The notes: generated from the letters alone by a model not told the origin. 36,542 nucleotides of DNA from Desulfamplus magnetovallimortis (GCF_900170035.1 NZ_LT828541.1:610150-646691), one strand, 5' to 3'; positions 24,959 through 34,098 are shown, counted from the stretch's first letter. Numbers and translations: made by a program.

Positions 24959-25198
24959 TTTAATCAAAAGCGTTCCAGCCTTCGCAAAGTGGCAGGTACA
25001 ATAAAGGATACTAACTTTTGGTAGTGTCATAAAAGTGTTGATATCTTTTTGTGAAAGCCCTGCTGAATCAAGGTTTGTGAAGAGCTCATCAACATATTTG
25101 GGACACCACCCTAACTTTTCATGGCAGTATGCAACGGCCACCTCTTCATGAAAATCATGAGGATTGTTTTCACGGTTAAATATCACCGTACAGGTCAA
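24914..25198 (-). pseudogene. Gene remnant with a 92-bp duplication
   Basis: A 94-codon frame opening with TTG and without a convincing ribosome site, reading HDFHEEVAVAYCHEKLGW then CPKYVDELFTNLDSAGL. DNA 25020-25111 matches 16255-16346 (opposite strand) at 91 of 92 bases. The C-terminal codons come from the F4 repeat. The parent family is not recognised; it is likely a truncated gene or recombination debris. Between this and the GntR gene only the tandem operator-like repeats and F4 stand out. Confidence 0.5.
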
Positions 25199-25237
25199 TA
25201 TTCAAGTTTTCTATTAACAAGTTAAAGCGGGGAGAGC

Positions 25238-26452
25238 ATGAAAAATAGAACTTATGATGTCATTATTATTGGTGGAGGTATTATGGGTGCATCCACAGCC
25301 TACCATCTTATGAAGGCGGATGCTTCATTAAAGGTTATTGTTATTGAAAGAGATCAAAGTTACGAAAGAGCATCAACGACCCTTTCAATGGTCAATGCCA
25401 GAATACAGTTTTCCCTTAAGGAGAATGTGCAGATTTCCCAGTATGCCTTTAAAGTTCTTGAGAATTTTGAGGATGAGATGGCTGTTGACGGAGTAAAGCC
25501 TGCAATTTTTTATCGAAGGGAGGGCAATCTTTTTTTATATGATGAAAAAACTGAAAGCCCAGCCAGAAGGGCATTTGAGATGCAGAAAGAGCTTGGATGT
25601 GCAATTGAGTGGTGGTCTCCTGATACCATAAAGAAGAGATATCCCATATATGAAAATTTAGATGGAATTGTTGGGGGAACCTTCGGCCCTGAAGATGGAC
25701 ATTTTGATGCATATGCTGTTCTTATGGGATACAGGGCAAAGGCAAAATCCATGGGAGCCGAGTTTATACAAGATGATGTGGTTGAGCTTTTAACCGATAA
25801 AGATATCATGGATTCTTCTTCAACAGGCCAAAAAGGGCATGTCAATAAAATTCAAGGAGTTAAAACAGCCACTGGTGATATCTATAATTCTTCTGCGGTG
25901 GTCAACTGTACAGGCGCATGGGCGGCTTCACTTCTTGCAACAGCAGGCATTAAAATACCTGTTAATCCTGTAAAGCGACAGGTTTTTGCAGTCAGCCCAG
26001 AGTTTAAACTAGATTCTCCCCTGCCTTTGACGGTTCTTCCTTCTGGCTTCTATTTCAGGACAGAGACAGGCGGACTTCTTCTGCTTGGCAAATCCATGGA
26101 TGATGATCCAGAAGGGTTTGATTTTACATGGGAAGAGGAGAGATTTGAGCTGTTATGGGGAGAGCTTTATGAGTTTGCACCGATATTTGAATCTCTAAAA
26201 CTCATAAAGGGATGGGCTGGACTTTATGCTGTCAATAGACTGGATGCCAATGCAATTCTTGGGGAGTGGCCGGAACTTGGCGGCCTTTACCTTGCAAATG
26301 GTTTTTCAGGTCATGGATTGCAGCAGGGGCCGGCTGTTGGAAGATACATGACAGAGCTTATCCTCAAACAGAAACATATTCTTGATCTTTCGATTTTCAG
26401 TCCAGAAAGGATTATTGAAAAAAGGGCAATTTTTGAGGATGGTATTGTGTAG
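25238..26452 (+). CDS. FAD-dependent oxidoreductase of the DAO/sarcosine oxidase family
   Basis: A 404-residue flavoenzyme. The N-terminal dinucleotide-binding motif is DVIIIGGGIMGASTAYHL (residues 7-24), followed by the ERD acidic end of the second strand. VNCTGAWAASL and the C-terminal LYLANGFSGHGLQQGPAVG are the typical closing FAD contacts of the D-amino-acid oxidase, sarcosine oxidase and glycine oxidase group. No cysteine ladder for covalent FAD was identified with certainty. The substrate is probably a secondary amine or amino acid, or a hydroxyacid. GGGGAG precedes the ATG. The yjbQ gene begins 56 bp downstream, so the two probably form a transcription unit, perhaps controlled by the divergent GntR protein. 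Confidence 0.88.
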   Translation: MKNRTYDVIIIGGGIMGASTAYHLMKADASLKVIVIERDQSYERASTTLSMVNARIQFSLKENVQISQYAFKVLENFEDEMAVDGVKPAIFYRREGNLFLYDEKTESPARRAFEMQKELGCAIEWWSPDTIKKRYPIYENLDGIVGGTFGPEDGHFDAYAVLMGYRAKAKSMGAEFIQDDVVELLTDKDIMDSSSTGQKGHVNKIQGVKTATGDIYNSSAVVNCTGAWAASLLATAGIKIPVNPVKRQVFAVSPEFKLDSPLPLTVLPSGFYFRTETGGLLLLGKSMDDDPEGFDFTWEEERFELLWGELYEFAPIFESLKLIKGWAGLYAVNRLDANAILGEWPELGGLYLANGFSGHGLQQGPAVGRYMTELILKQKHILDLSIFSPERIIEKRAIFEDGIV

Positions 26453-26508
26453 AAATTTTTTAAATATTGTAACCCATGAGCAGATAAAAGGCAAAGGAAA
26501 TATCACAT

Positions 26509-26907
26509 ATGATTATTCAGGTGCAAACAGGGAACAGAACAGATATGATTGATATCACTGGCAAAATAGCTCAAGCTGTCCATGATCGTGGTATTAATAA
26601 TGGCCTTGTCCACGTATATTCCATGCACACAACCGCTGCCATAACCATAAATGAAAATGCAGATCCTGATGTTGAAAGGGACATTGCCGCCACTCTGGAT
26701 CAACTGATCCCCTGGGAAAACAACTACAGGCACCTTGAAGGCAACTCGGCTGCCCATTTAAAGACAAGCCTTGTTGGCCCTTCTGAACTTATTCCCATTG
26801 AAAACGGTAAAATGGTGCTTGGTACTTGGCAGGGTGTGTTTTTCTGTGAATTTGACGGGCCTCGAAACCGCAAGGTAAACCTATCATTTATCGACTTTGA
26901 GGCTTGA
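26509..26907 (+). CDS. YjbQ (UPF0047) family protein
   Basis: A 132-residue single-domain protein, the family's usual size. The conserved core HTTAAITINENADPDV (from His 40) is followed by NYRHLEGNSAAHLKTSLVGPS and GTWQGVFFCEFDGPR, all signature segments of the YjbQ trimer, which carries a conserved His/Asp site. Members have been reported to complement thiamine phosphate synthase mutants, hence the name secondary thiamine-phosphate synthase, but their main role is unsettled. AAAGGAAA precedes the ATG. It sits between the FAD oxidoreductase and the dehydrogenase; an F3 unit follows. Confidence 0.92.
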   Translation: MIIQVQTGNRTDMIDITGKIAQAVHDRGINNGLVHVYSMHTTAAITINENADPDVERDIAATLDQLIPWENNYRHLEGNSAAHLKTSLVGPSELIPIENGKMVLGTWQGVFFCEFDGPRNRKVNLSFIDFEA

Positions 26908-26997
26908 TATAACGTACATGGCGGATAGCCGCCACAATCGAAGAGATGAAAGTCGTTTTAAAAACAGCCACTTACTGAGACTTTCATATAAATCATT
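26907..26997 (-). repeat. F3 b-type unit, single copy
   Basis: On the minus strand TATATGAAAGTCTCAGTAAG and CTTTCATCTCTTCGATTGTG match the b units of 8825-8902. The inner palindrome GGCGGATAGCCGCC is a compact hairpin. It fills the gap after yjbQ. Confidence 0.8.
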
Positions 26998-27041
26998 GTT
27001 AAAAATTTCAGAAAATGACCATTGACAGAAGCAGGGAAAAA

Positions 27042-28124
27042 ATGAAGAAAAAATGCACAGTATATCTGACATCTCCTGTATTCAGGGAGATGGCCGAAAA
27101 TGAGCTTGTATCAATTTCAAAAAAAGAGAGGATAACAGAGCTTTTTAAGCTTCTTGAAGAGAGTTCAAACCTTATTGAATCTGATGTGCGATTCCCGTCA
27201 GGTGACACCATGAAGGAGATTGCAGAAAATAACAGGGTTGACATCATAGGCTGCCATCTGAGTCATACAATATCGGGAGATATAACTAATCTGCCCCATC
27301 TGAAGGCAGTATGCACAGCAACCGCAGGATACAACCATATTGAAAGAACTTCCGGCCTCATTGTCACCCACACACCTTCTGTACTGCATGATGCAGTGTC
27401 AGATTTCATTTTATCCCTTATTTTGAGCACTCTTAAAAATATTCCTGCTTTAAACAGTTTTGTATTTCAGGGAAAGTGGAGGGAAGATCAGAAATGGGAT
27501 ATTGATGCCTTTCTTGGCAGGTCTCTTTCCACTCTTGCCGTGGGTATAATCGGCATGGGGGAAATTGGTCAGACACTTGCACACAAGCTGGCACCCTGGA
27601 ATATGAAAATACTCTACAACAGCAGAATCCGGAAAAATGATCTTGAAAAAAAGCTGCCCTGCCTTTGCTATTGTAAAGAGCAGGGTGAGATTTTCAGAAA
27701 TGCTGATATCATCTCCCTTAATGTTCCTCTTACAGATAAAACCTTGCATCTTGCGGGTAAAGATCAACTTTTAATGATGAAAAGAGGGGCGCTTCTAATA
27801 AACACTGCCAGGGGCGAGGTGGTTGATATGGATGCTCTTCTGCAACTTTTGGAGTCAGGGGATATTGAAATTAATCTGGCTTTTGATGTGTTTGACCCTG
27901 AACCTTTGCCGGTATCAATGCTTGATCGCTTTAAAAATATTGTAGAAAAAAAGCCTGACCTCAAATTTATATTCATGCCCCATACAGCCAGTGCAGATGC
28001 TGACACACGGGCTGAAATGGTCATTATGATGCTTTCTGATATCCTCACCATTGCAGAAGCCGTTAACGTTTCAAATTGCAATATCGGTTATCTGAATGAT
28101 AAAATAAATTTAATACCTTGTTGA
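27042..28124 (+). CDS. D-isomer-specific 2-hydroxyacid dehydrogenase
   Basis: About 360 residues, starting at the ATG at 27042 (AGGGA upstream) in preference to 27015, which lacks a ribosome site. The NAD-binding motif GIIGMGEIG is at about residues 168-176. The catalytic Arg lies in INTARGEVVD, the Glu in DVFDPEPLP and the His in FMPHTASADADTR. It should interconvert a 2-oxoacid and a D-2-hydroxyacid with NAD(P)H, as in glyoxylate/hydroxypyruvate reductases and D-glycerate dehydrogenase. The substrate is not fixed by sequence. It is downstream of the oxidase and yjbQ on the same strand, with one F3 unit between, and is convergent with fdhD. Confidence 0.9.
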   Translation: MKKKCTVYLTSPVFREMAENELVSISKKERITELFKLLEESSNLIESDVRFPSGDTMKEIAENNRVDIIGCHLSHTISGDITNLPHLKAVCTATAGYNHIERTSGLIVTHTPSVLHDAVSDFILSLILSTLKNIPALNSFVFQGKWREDQKWDIDAFLGRSLSTLAVGIIGMGEIGQTLAHKLAPWNMKILYNSRIRKNDLEKKLPCLCYCKEQGEIFRNADIISLNVPLTDKTLHLAGKDQLLMMKRGALLINTARGEVVDMDALLQLLESGDIEINLAFDVFDPEPLPVSMLDRFKNIVEKKPDLKFIFMPHTASADADTRAEMVIMMLSDILTIAEAVNVSNCNIGYLNDKINLIPC

Positions 28125-28130
28125 ATTTGG

Positions 28131-28275
28131 GGCATCCTTCATATCATGCAGAAAGTACTTTACTCTTTCCGGAACAGACTACCAGCAAAACGGGCATTGT
28201 GTTCAGGAAAGTGTAACATGGCAAATGAAAGATGCCGCATTTGGAGTTCAATTACATGGCAAATGAAAGATGCCG
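28131..28275. repeat. F5 inverted-repeat element with a duplicated right end
   Basis: GGCATCCTTCATATCATGCA to GGCAAATGAAAGATGCCG (28131-28237) matches 7248-7354. The right end GGCAAATGAAAGATGCCG with ATTTGGAGT is then repeated (28258-28275 and beyond). It separates the convergent dehydrogenase and fdhD genes. Confidence 0.8.
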
Positions 28276-28290
28276 AATTTGGAGTGCAAT

Positions 28291-29124
28291 TTACACAATC
28301 CTGCTTTGTCCTGTAAAGATAAACATCTTATTTTTCCTGACAGCAGCAAGAGTCATTCCAAGCCTTTGCCCCAGCTCGCATGCAAGTGTCGTGGGTATTG
28401 ACATGCTGATCACAATCTCAATTCCGGCTCTTGCACACTTCTGGATCATCTCATAGCTTGCCCTTGATGAGATAAGCGCAACTGCACATCTTTTTAGCTC
28501 ATGATTGAGAAAAAGTCCGCCAATGGCCTTATCAAGTGCATTGTGTCGTCCTGCATCCTCTGCATATGAAATAATGTTCAGGTTTCTGTCAAAAACAAGG
28601 GCAGCATGGGAGGCAAGGGATCGTTTTTTGAGATTCTGCAAATCATCCATTCTTTCAACAATATCTATCACCTGCCGGAATGACAGAAAGATCCTTTCAG
28701 GTACAGATGTCAGAATAAGATTTAGATCATCAATTATCTCCCTGCCGCATATACCGCAACTTGTCTGGCTCACAAAGCCTTTTCTGTTTAAAAGATCACT
28801 TATTTTTTCCGCTCTTTCCTTTGTGAGCATCACAGCAACCACGTTTGAATTCTCTCCGTCGCACAGGGCAATGTCCACGATATCATCCGGATGATCCACA
28901 AGGCCTTCAGATAGGCAGAAACCGGCTGCGTGCTCCTTTTCTTCACCTGGGGTGCGCATGATTACACTGTAGGTTTGACCCTGGACATTTATGGATAGAG
29001 GCTCTTCAATGACAAGTTCAAGTTGTTGTTCAATAAGACTTGCTTCTGAATTTTTTGAAAGGTGGCAAAAGAGTACAGATCTTTTTTTAAGTTGATGTTC
29101 TATGAGAGAGTTATTTTTTATCAT
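28291..29124 (-). CDS. fdhD: Formate dehydrogenase accessory sulfurtransferase FdhD
   Basis: A 277-residue FdhD protein. The catalytic pair is in TSCGICG (Cys 123 and 126), which takes sulfur from IscS and hands it to the Mo/W-bis-MGD cofactor of formate dehydrogenase. SYAEDAGRHNALDKAIGG and SSRASYEMIQKCARAGI are family signatures. It is cytoplasmic. No formate dehydrogenase gene is in the window, so the client enzyme lies elsewhere; such enzymes are common in sulfate reducers. It starts 15 bp downstream of the MATE gene's stop, on the same strand, and has no clear ribosome site of its own, so coupled translation is likely. Confidence 0.95.
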   Translation of the reverse strand: MIKNNSLIEHQLKKRSVLFCHLSKNSEASLIEQQLELVIEEPLSINVQGQTYSVIMRTPGEEKEHAAGFCLSEGLVDHPDDIVDIALCDGENSNVVAVMLTKERAEKISDLLNRKGFVSQTSCGICGREIIDDLNLILTSVPERIFLSFRQVIDIVERMDDLQNLKKRSLASHAALVFDRNLNIISYAEDAGRHNALDKAIGGLFLNHELKRCAVALISSRASYEMIQKCARAGIEIVISMSIPTTLACELGQRLGMTLAAVRKNKMFIFTGQSRIV

Positions 29125-29139
29125 ATTTGCTGTTCATAT

Positions 29140-30633
29140 TTATCTGGTTTGTTTTATGAAATCAGATGTTAAAGGCGGGTCAATGGTGTCATGGGCAGAA
29201 GAGTCGTTTTCAATGACACGTATATCCTTCCATTTTCCGCTTTTGTATCGCCACAACACCATGATAAACATTGCACACAGGTAGAGTGTCAGGCATGACC
29301 ATGAAAAATATAGACCAAGGCCCATAATCTGGCTTCCCACCCATAACGGGATAAAGAGAAAAAGCAGTCCGGCACTTGCCATGCTCCACATAATAAAGCG
29401 GGAGTCTCCTGCTCCTTTTAAAACTCCTGTGAGGACAAGCACAAGGGCATCAAAAAAAAGATATACAGAAACAAACTTCATCAGTATTTTTCCAATGTGT
29501 ATAATGGCGTTTTTCTCCATAACACCAAGATCATCAGAGAGAAAAAGTTGTATTAGAGGCTCTGGTGTAAGGATAAAAATCATTGCCATAACAGATACAT
29601 ATAACATGGAGATATGTATTGTGGCCTTTGCGGCACTCATTGCCTCATCAGGAACTCGTTTTCCCATTGCCTGTCCAACAAGGGTGCTTACACCTGTTGA
29701 AAATCCAAACATGGGCATGTATGAGAGGCTGTTTATTGACAAAACAAGATTGGTGACAGCAAGCTCTGTGGTGCCGATTCTTCCAATAATCAGGATAAAG
29801 AAGGTGAATATGAGGATATCAAGGGAGAACTGTACACCACCCGGGATGCCGAATTTCATCAGCCGCATGAAAAGATATCTGCTAAACGCTCTGTTATCCC
29901 ATATCCTGTATTTCCGGTTGTTTCTTCTGTTAAAGATAAGAACAGCAAAGCTTAATGCCATGAGAGACCAGGCAGATACTGTTGCAATGGCTGCCCCCCT
30001 GATACCAAGTTCCGGAAAACCCCATACTCCGTTGATAAGTGCATAGTCAAGCGGGATGTTAAAAATAGTCCCTGCAATGTGTATAAACATGACTGCACGG
30101 GTAAAGCCCCTGCCGGAATAGAATGTTGAGAGTGTAAATGCCAGAAGCAGTGCCCCGTTGCCAAGGCTTAGTATTCTGAAATACTCGATCTCAAGCCGGC
30201 GTATTTCAGGTGAGTGTCCGATCATGTTGAAAAGAGGTTCAGCCGTTGATGAAAGTGCTGTCATAAAAAGTGCTCCGAAAAGAGCAAAATAGATACCCTG
30301 CCAAAGGGATGCACCTACTCCTCCATTGTCTCGGTTGCCTGTATATTGGGCAATAAAGACATTTACATAACCTGCCACACCAAAAAAAAATGACGTGAAC
30401 AGAAATACACATATGCCGGCCGGGGTTGCTGCTGCAAGGGCATCCATGGAGTAGTTGCCCAGAAAAACACGGTCAGTGAACTCCATTATTGTGGTGGCTC
30501 CCATGCTCATTGCCAGCGGGATGCTCACCTGAAGTACTTTTTTGTAATGGGTGATGTTCATTTTTTTGTCATGATCATGGTTTACTTTTTTGTCATGAGT
30601 TGAGCTTATTTTTCTGTCATGAGTAGGACTCAC
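29140..30633 (-). CDS. MATE-family efflux transporter
   Basis: 497 residues with about twelve hydrophobic helices. SIPLAMSMGATTIMEFTDRVFLGNYSMDAL at the start and the matching second-half SINSLSYMPMFGFSTGVSTLVGQ are typical MATE segments; the family exports cationic compounds in exchange for H+ or Na+. Start is GTG at 30633, overlapping the YgiQ stop (GTGA). The first 35 residues consist of four 8-residue repeats (THDKKVNH-like) before the first helix, so the ATG at codon 25 may be the ancestral start. Operon with ygiQ upstream and fdhD downstream. Confidence 0.92.
   Translation of the reverse strand: MSPTHDRKISSTHDKKVNHDHDKKMNITHYKKVLQVSIPLAMSMGATTIMEFTDRVFLGNYSMDALAAATPAGICVFLFTSFFFGVAGYVNVFIAQYTGNRDNGGVGASLWQGIYFALFGALFMTALSSTAEPLFNMIGHSPEIRRLEIEYFRILSLGNGALLLAFTLSTFYSGRGFTRAVMFIHIAGTIFNIPLDYALINGVWGFPELGIRGAAIATVSAWSLMALSFAVLIFNRRNNRKYRIWDNRAFSRYLFMRLMKFGIPGGVQFSLDILIFTFFILIIGRIGTTELAVTNLVLSINSLSYMPMFGFSTGVSTLVGQAMGKRVPDEAMSAAKATIHISMLYVSVMAMIFILTPEPLIQLFLSDDLGVMEKNAIIHIGKILMKFVSVYLFFDALVLVLTGVLKGAGDSRFIMWSMASAGLLFLFIPLWVGSQIMGLGLYFSWSCLTLYLCAMFIMVLWRYKSGKWKDIRVIENDSSAHDTIDPPLTSDFIKQTR
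30529..30624 (-). repeat. In-frame tandem repeat, 4 x 24 nt, at the MATE N-terminus
   Basis: Octapeptides THDRKISS, THDKKVNH, DHDKKMNI and THYKKVLQ, encoded by CATGACAAAAAA-type DNA. They lie between the ygiQ stop and the first MATE helix. Confidence 0.75.
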
Positions 30634-32555
30634 TTTTTCGGACCTCTTTTTTTGAGATTTCTTCCATGTCCGTCCCGGGTGAGCTTTGCTTTCTGTTTCT
30701 CTTTGTTTATGACATTTTTTTCCACAAAAACAGTTTCTCCTGTCTCATGTGCTTTGGCTGTATAATACATAAGAGTTGACAGGGTTGAAGGTGTTGGTGT
30801 GAACACCTGAACCTGCTCCGGATGGATGTGAAGTTTTTTGCGGGCAAAAAGGCCTGCTTGTTCCATATCTTTCATTGTGCAGCCTGGATGTGCTGCAATG
30901 AAATAATATGTCAGAAACTGATTCTTGTGCATTTTTTTCGAGATTGTGTCAAATCTTTTTTTGAACTCAATAAGAGAATCCACAGGTGGTTTTCCCATAA
31001 TTTTTAAGATATGGGGTTCAGTGTGTTCCGGTGCCAGCTTCATCTGGCCTGATACATGGTGGTTTAAAACCTGTTCCAGGTATCTGTTTCCGGCTTTGGT
31101 ATCTGCAAATAGAATATCATGGCGGATACCGGATGCAACAAAGACTTTTTTCACTCCCTTGATCTTTCTGATTTTTTTTAGAAGCTCAATCTGCGGTGTA
31201 TGATCTGGCTTAAGGTGTGGGCATACGGAAGGGAAGATGCAACGTTTATGTGAACAGGCTCCTTTCTCAAGTTTTTTTGCGCATTCAAATCCGTACATGT
31301 TGGCAGTGGGGCCACCTACATCAGATATGATGCCCTTGAAATCCGGATGTTTTGTAAACTCTTCTATCTCCTTGATAATGGAGGTATGACTTCGCCATCG
31401 GACTGTTCTTCCTTCATGCACTGCAATTGCGCAGAAATTGCATTCTCCATAGCATCCCCGATGGGATGATATGGAAAACTGAATGGTATCAAGCGCTTTG
31501 ACGACTCCATTTTTTTTGTAATATGGATGTACATCCCTTTCAAATTCAAGGTCGGCAATGGCATCCATCTTGGGGGTATCAGGATATAAGGCAGGGGGAT
31601 TGTGTATTAGATATCGGGAGTCTTGTTTTTGAAACATTCCTTTTGCTGTGAGGGGATCACAGTTGTTGTAAAATTCAAGAAAGCTTTTGGTAAAAAGATT
31701 TTTTGGAGCTTCTTTTTTCACATGTTCTTTTATGATGCTTTCATATCCGGGAAGTTCAATATAGGATGAAGGCGGAGCTCCTGAAATATAGCATAATCCT
31801 CTTATATGACTTGGAGACTTAAAGATGTTTTGGTGGTGTTTTGAATGATCTTTTTTGTCAGAAGAGAGATAATCACTTTTGTTTGAGGAGAGATAATCGT
31901 TTTTGTCTGAAGAGAGAGAACAAGTTGTGTCTGGAGAAAGAGAATCAGTTTTATTTGGAGAGAGACAATCAGTATTGTCTGAGGAGAGATAATCACTTTT
32001 GTTTGAGGAGAGAAAGGAAGCCAGGGCAATTATAGCATCCTCTCCCATGCCATATACAAGATAATCGGCTTTTGCATCAAAAAGAATGGATCTTCTTATG
32101 GTGTCTGACCAGAAATCATAGTGGCAGATGCGCCTTAAACTTGCCTCAATGCCACCAAGAACAATGGGAGCTGTCTGCTTGAAATAACGCCTGATAAGGT
32201 TTGTATAGGCAATGACTGCCCTGTCTGGTCGGCGGTTGTTTATTCCTCCAGGCGTATAGTCATCACTTTTGCGCCTTTTTTTAAGTGCCGTGTAGTTGGA
32301 GACCATTGAATCAACAGCACCTGAAGTTATCCCCCAGAAGAGTTCCGGCTCTCCAAGTCTTGAAATGTCCTTGTCAGAGTTCATGTCAGGCTGGGCAATG
32401 ATGCCAACCTTGTATCCTTTTTGGATAAGAAGCTTTCCTATTACTGCAACACCAGTAAAAGGCGAATCAATATAGGTATCTCCTGTAACAAGGATGATGT
32501 CAAGCGAGTTCCAGCCAAGTGTTTTAACTTCATTTATTGTTGTGGGGATGAACAT
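30630..32555 (-). CDS. YgiQ-family radical SAM protein
   Basis: 641 residues, as usual for YgiQ (UPF0313) proteins. The N-terminal part (about 1-150) begins DIILVTGDTYIDSPFTGVAV, typical of the family. The radical SAM cluster is CYGECNFC (Cys 368, 372, 375), followed by HPDFKGIISDVGGPTANMYG and a cysteine-rich stretch CSHKRCIFPSVCPHLK. VQVFTPTPSTLSTLMYYT closes the family signature. Function is not established; a role in RNA or small-molecule modification is often supposed. Residues about 183-238 consist of seven 8-residue repeats that are not part of the family. Cotranscribed with the MATE gene (4-base overlap). Confidence 0.92.
   Translation of the reverse strand: MFIPTTINEVKTLGWNSLDIILVTGDTYIDSPFTGVAVIGKLLIQKGYKVGIIAQPDMNSDKDISRLGEPELFWGITSGAVDSMVSNYTALKKRRKSDDYTPGGINNRRPDRAVIAYTNLIRRYFKQTAPIVLGGIEASLRRICHYDFWSDTIRRSILFDAKADYLVYGMGEDAIIALASFLSSNKSDYLSSDNTDCLSPNKTDSLSPDTTCSLSSDKNDYLSSNKSDYLSSDKKDHSKHHQNIFKSPSHIRGLCYISGAPPSSYIELPGYESIIKEHVKKEAPKNLFTKSFLEFYNNCDPLTAKGMFQKQDSRYLIHNPPALYPDTPKMDAIADLEFERDVHPYYKKNGVVKALDTIQFSISSHRGCYGECNFCAIAVHEGRTVRWRSHTSIIKEIEEFTKHPDFKGIISDVGGPTANMYGFECAKKLEKGACSHKRCIFPSVCPHLKPDHTPQIELLKKIRKIKGVKKVFVASGIRHDILFADTKAGNRYLEQVLNHHVSGQMKLAPEHTEPHILKIMGKPPVDSLIEFKKRFDTISKKMHKNQFLTYYFIAAHPGCTMKDMEQAGLFARKKLHIHPEQVQVFTPTPSTLSTLMYYTAKAHETGETVFVEKNVINKEKQKAKLTRDGHGRNLKKRGPKK
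31842..32009 (-). repeat. In-frame tandem repeat, 7 x 24 nt, inside ygiQ
   Basis: Seven octapeptides from SSNKSDYL through SPNKTDSL to SSDKKDHS. The second-to-last unit is identical in sequence to the first (SSNKSDYL). They expand a loop between the N-terminal domain and the radical SAM barrel. Confidence 0.9.
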
Positions 32556-32576
32556 GTTTTGGCTTTAGGAGTTATT

Positions 32577-32655
32577 GAGTGAATTTAGTGCCCTTCGGGC
32601 GGACTTTCCCATAACTACTTGCTTTTGCAGTAGAAAAATCGGGATTCCTATACTA
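32577..32655 (+). repeat. F6 dispersed repeat, copy 2
   Basis: GAATTTAGTGCCCTTCGGGC through CCATAACTACTTG to CCTATACTAT matches 5755-5831. GCCC-TTC-GGGC is a tight hairpin. It abuts F7 directly. Confidence 0.8.
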
Positions 32656-32724
32656 TAGATTTCCAGAAAAATATTTTGGCATTCTCAATTCTGAAGGGCA
32701 ACCACAAGGGATTGCCCCTACACT
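32653..32724 (+). repeat. F7 dispersed repeat, copy 3
   Basis: CTATAGATTTCCAGAAAAAT through GAAGGGCAACCACA to TTGCCCCTAC matches the complement of 1-73. With F6 it fills the gap between ygiQ and the Uma2 gene. Confidence 0.8.
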
Positions 32725-32734
32725 GCTTGCCAAT

Positions 32735-33346
32735 TTAATTGTCTGGAACAGTATATGAATTTGTTTTTTTAAATTCAACTCGATAGTAGATATCTGACAG
32801 ATATATTTGACACTTTACAGTGTCAATGGTCATTGTCTCTTTCATATTTTCGTAAGAAGAAAGATTCCATGTATTGTCATCTTTTCTGACATATTTTTCC
32901 ACAAAGCAATGATTTTGAGATACAAGGATATACTCTCTAAGTGATGGCGTAAACCTGTAGTGTTGAAATTTTCTACCTCTGTCATATGCTTCTGTGGAAT
33001 CAGAAAGAATTTCAATTATAACAAGGGGATTGATAAGAGTTTCAATCCCCATGATGTTTTCAAGTTCAATATTCCCGCATACAACAACAATGTCTGGATA
33101 GGTGTATTTTCCAATTGTGCATATTTTTACACGCATATCATTTGAAAAAGCATCACAAGGAGATTTTTTTAGCTGAGTTTTGATCTCATTAAAAAAATTT
33201 CCATTTATCCGGTTATGATTTAAACTGGCGCCTGTCATTGCAAAAATTTCGCCATCAAAATACTCATGCCTGATTTCAGAATTTTGCTCAAAGATCAGAT
33301 ATTCTTCTGGTGTCATAGAAGTATTGGGCTGCTGTTGTGCATTCAT
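32735..33346 (-). CDS. Uma2-family (DUF820) putative nuclease
   Basis: A 203-residue protein of the Uma2 family, with a PD-(D/E)XK-like fold. MTPEEYLIFEQNSEIRHEYFDGEIFAMTG is the family's N-terminal signature (from residue 11), YPDIVVVC carries the Asp and LVIIEILSDSTEAYDRGRKF the Glu and following motif. Members are numerous in cyanobacteria and Desulfobacterota and are often next to mobile elements; their role is unknown. AAGGA lies before the ATG at 33346. The gene starts 17 bp after the DarP stop and is probably cotranscribed with it. Confidence 0.9.
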   Translation of the reverse strand: MNAQQQPNTSMTPEEYLIFEQNSEIRHEYFDGEIFAMTGASLNHNRINGNFFNEIKTQLKKSPCDAFSNDMRVKICTIGKYTYPDIVVVCGNIELENIMGIETLINPLVIIEILSDSTEAYDRGRKFQHYRFTPSLREYILVSQNHCFVEKYVRKDDNTWNLSSYENMKETMTIDTVKCQIYLSDIYYRVEFKKTNSYTVPDN

Positions 33347-33363
33347 AATTGTCCTTGAAAAAT

Positions 33364-34098
33364 TTATTGCGGGGAATCCGTCTGTTCATGAAGTTCAATC
33401 ATTTCACGGATATAACGAAACAGTACCCGGGAAGTTTTTGGTGTTTTGCACTGATTATCAGTGGAACCAAGCTTGTGATCCTTGATATTTTTGTGGTGAT
33501 TATGCTGAAGAAGATCCTTGCGGGCATTTCTGACAAGCTGTCCCAGACGCTGCCGATCTGTTTCTGGATATTTCTCAATGAAGCTTTCCATTGCAGTGTT
33601 TGAATTTATTGTGTTGCTTGAAACTGAAACTGATGCTAACTCTTTGAAAATATTTTGATTTGATATGAAATTCAAATCTGAATTTGAGTATTCGTCTCCA
33701 TCTTTGATAAGAATTTCCCGCCATGTCTCCATTTCTTTGAATTTCATTTCAGCAACTCTTCTGCCCCTGGATATCTCTTCCACTGCCCTTTCAATTATTT
33801 CAGGGTCAAGGTTGCGCATCAGGGTTCCTATGTATTGCATCTGACGTCTTTTTGCACCGTGTTTGGTCATTGCCTGGGCATCAAGTGCTGCTTTTTTAAG
33901 AATTTCTGAAATTTCCATCTTATGGATTTCAGTTTCCGGAAGTTCCACAAGGGATTCTCCGAGTTTTTGAAGGTTTTCTGCCAGACGCTTTTTTTTGTTT
34001 TGCTTAAATCTTCTGAATTCTGGCTCAAATGTTGTGTGTCTGATGCCATTTGACAACCTCTCTGTATGGGATTTTGCCCCCGAAAATATCAAGTGCAC
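33364..34098 (-). CDS. darP: Ribosome biogenesis factor DarP/YjgA (DUF615)
   Basis: Up to 244 residues. The core resembles E. coli DarP in order: RRFKQNKKKRLAENLQKLG, GAKRRQMQYIGTLMRNLD, YPETDRQRLGQLVRNARKD and SRVLFRYIREMIE. DarP binds the large ribosomal subunit late in its assembly. Between the second and third motifs is an extra Ser/Asn-rich insert (SVSSNTINSNTA). The start is uncertain: the open frame begins at GTG 34098, overlapping the hisA end by 74 bases, and no clearly spaced ribosome site is seen before any start codon; the conserved core begins about residue 28. Confidence 0.88.
   Translation of the reverse strand: MHLIFSGAKSHTERLSNGIRHTTFEPEFRRFKQNKKKRLAENLQKLGESLVELPETEIHKMEISEILKKAALDAQAMTKHGAKRRQMQYIGTLMRNLDPEIIERAVEEISRGRRVAEMKFKEMETWREILIKDGDEYSNSDLNFISNQNIFKELASVSVSSNTINSNTAMESFIEKYPETDRQRLGQLVRNARKDLLQHNHHKNIKDHKLGSTDNQCKTPKTSRVLFRYIREMIELHEQTDSPQ

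Noticed and set aside
24620-25237. A clear sigma-54 promoter (TGGCA-N-TTGC) near the regulators
   Set aside because: TGGCACATG at about 24728 has no GC at the required distance; no convincing -24/-12 site was found by eye.
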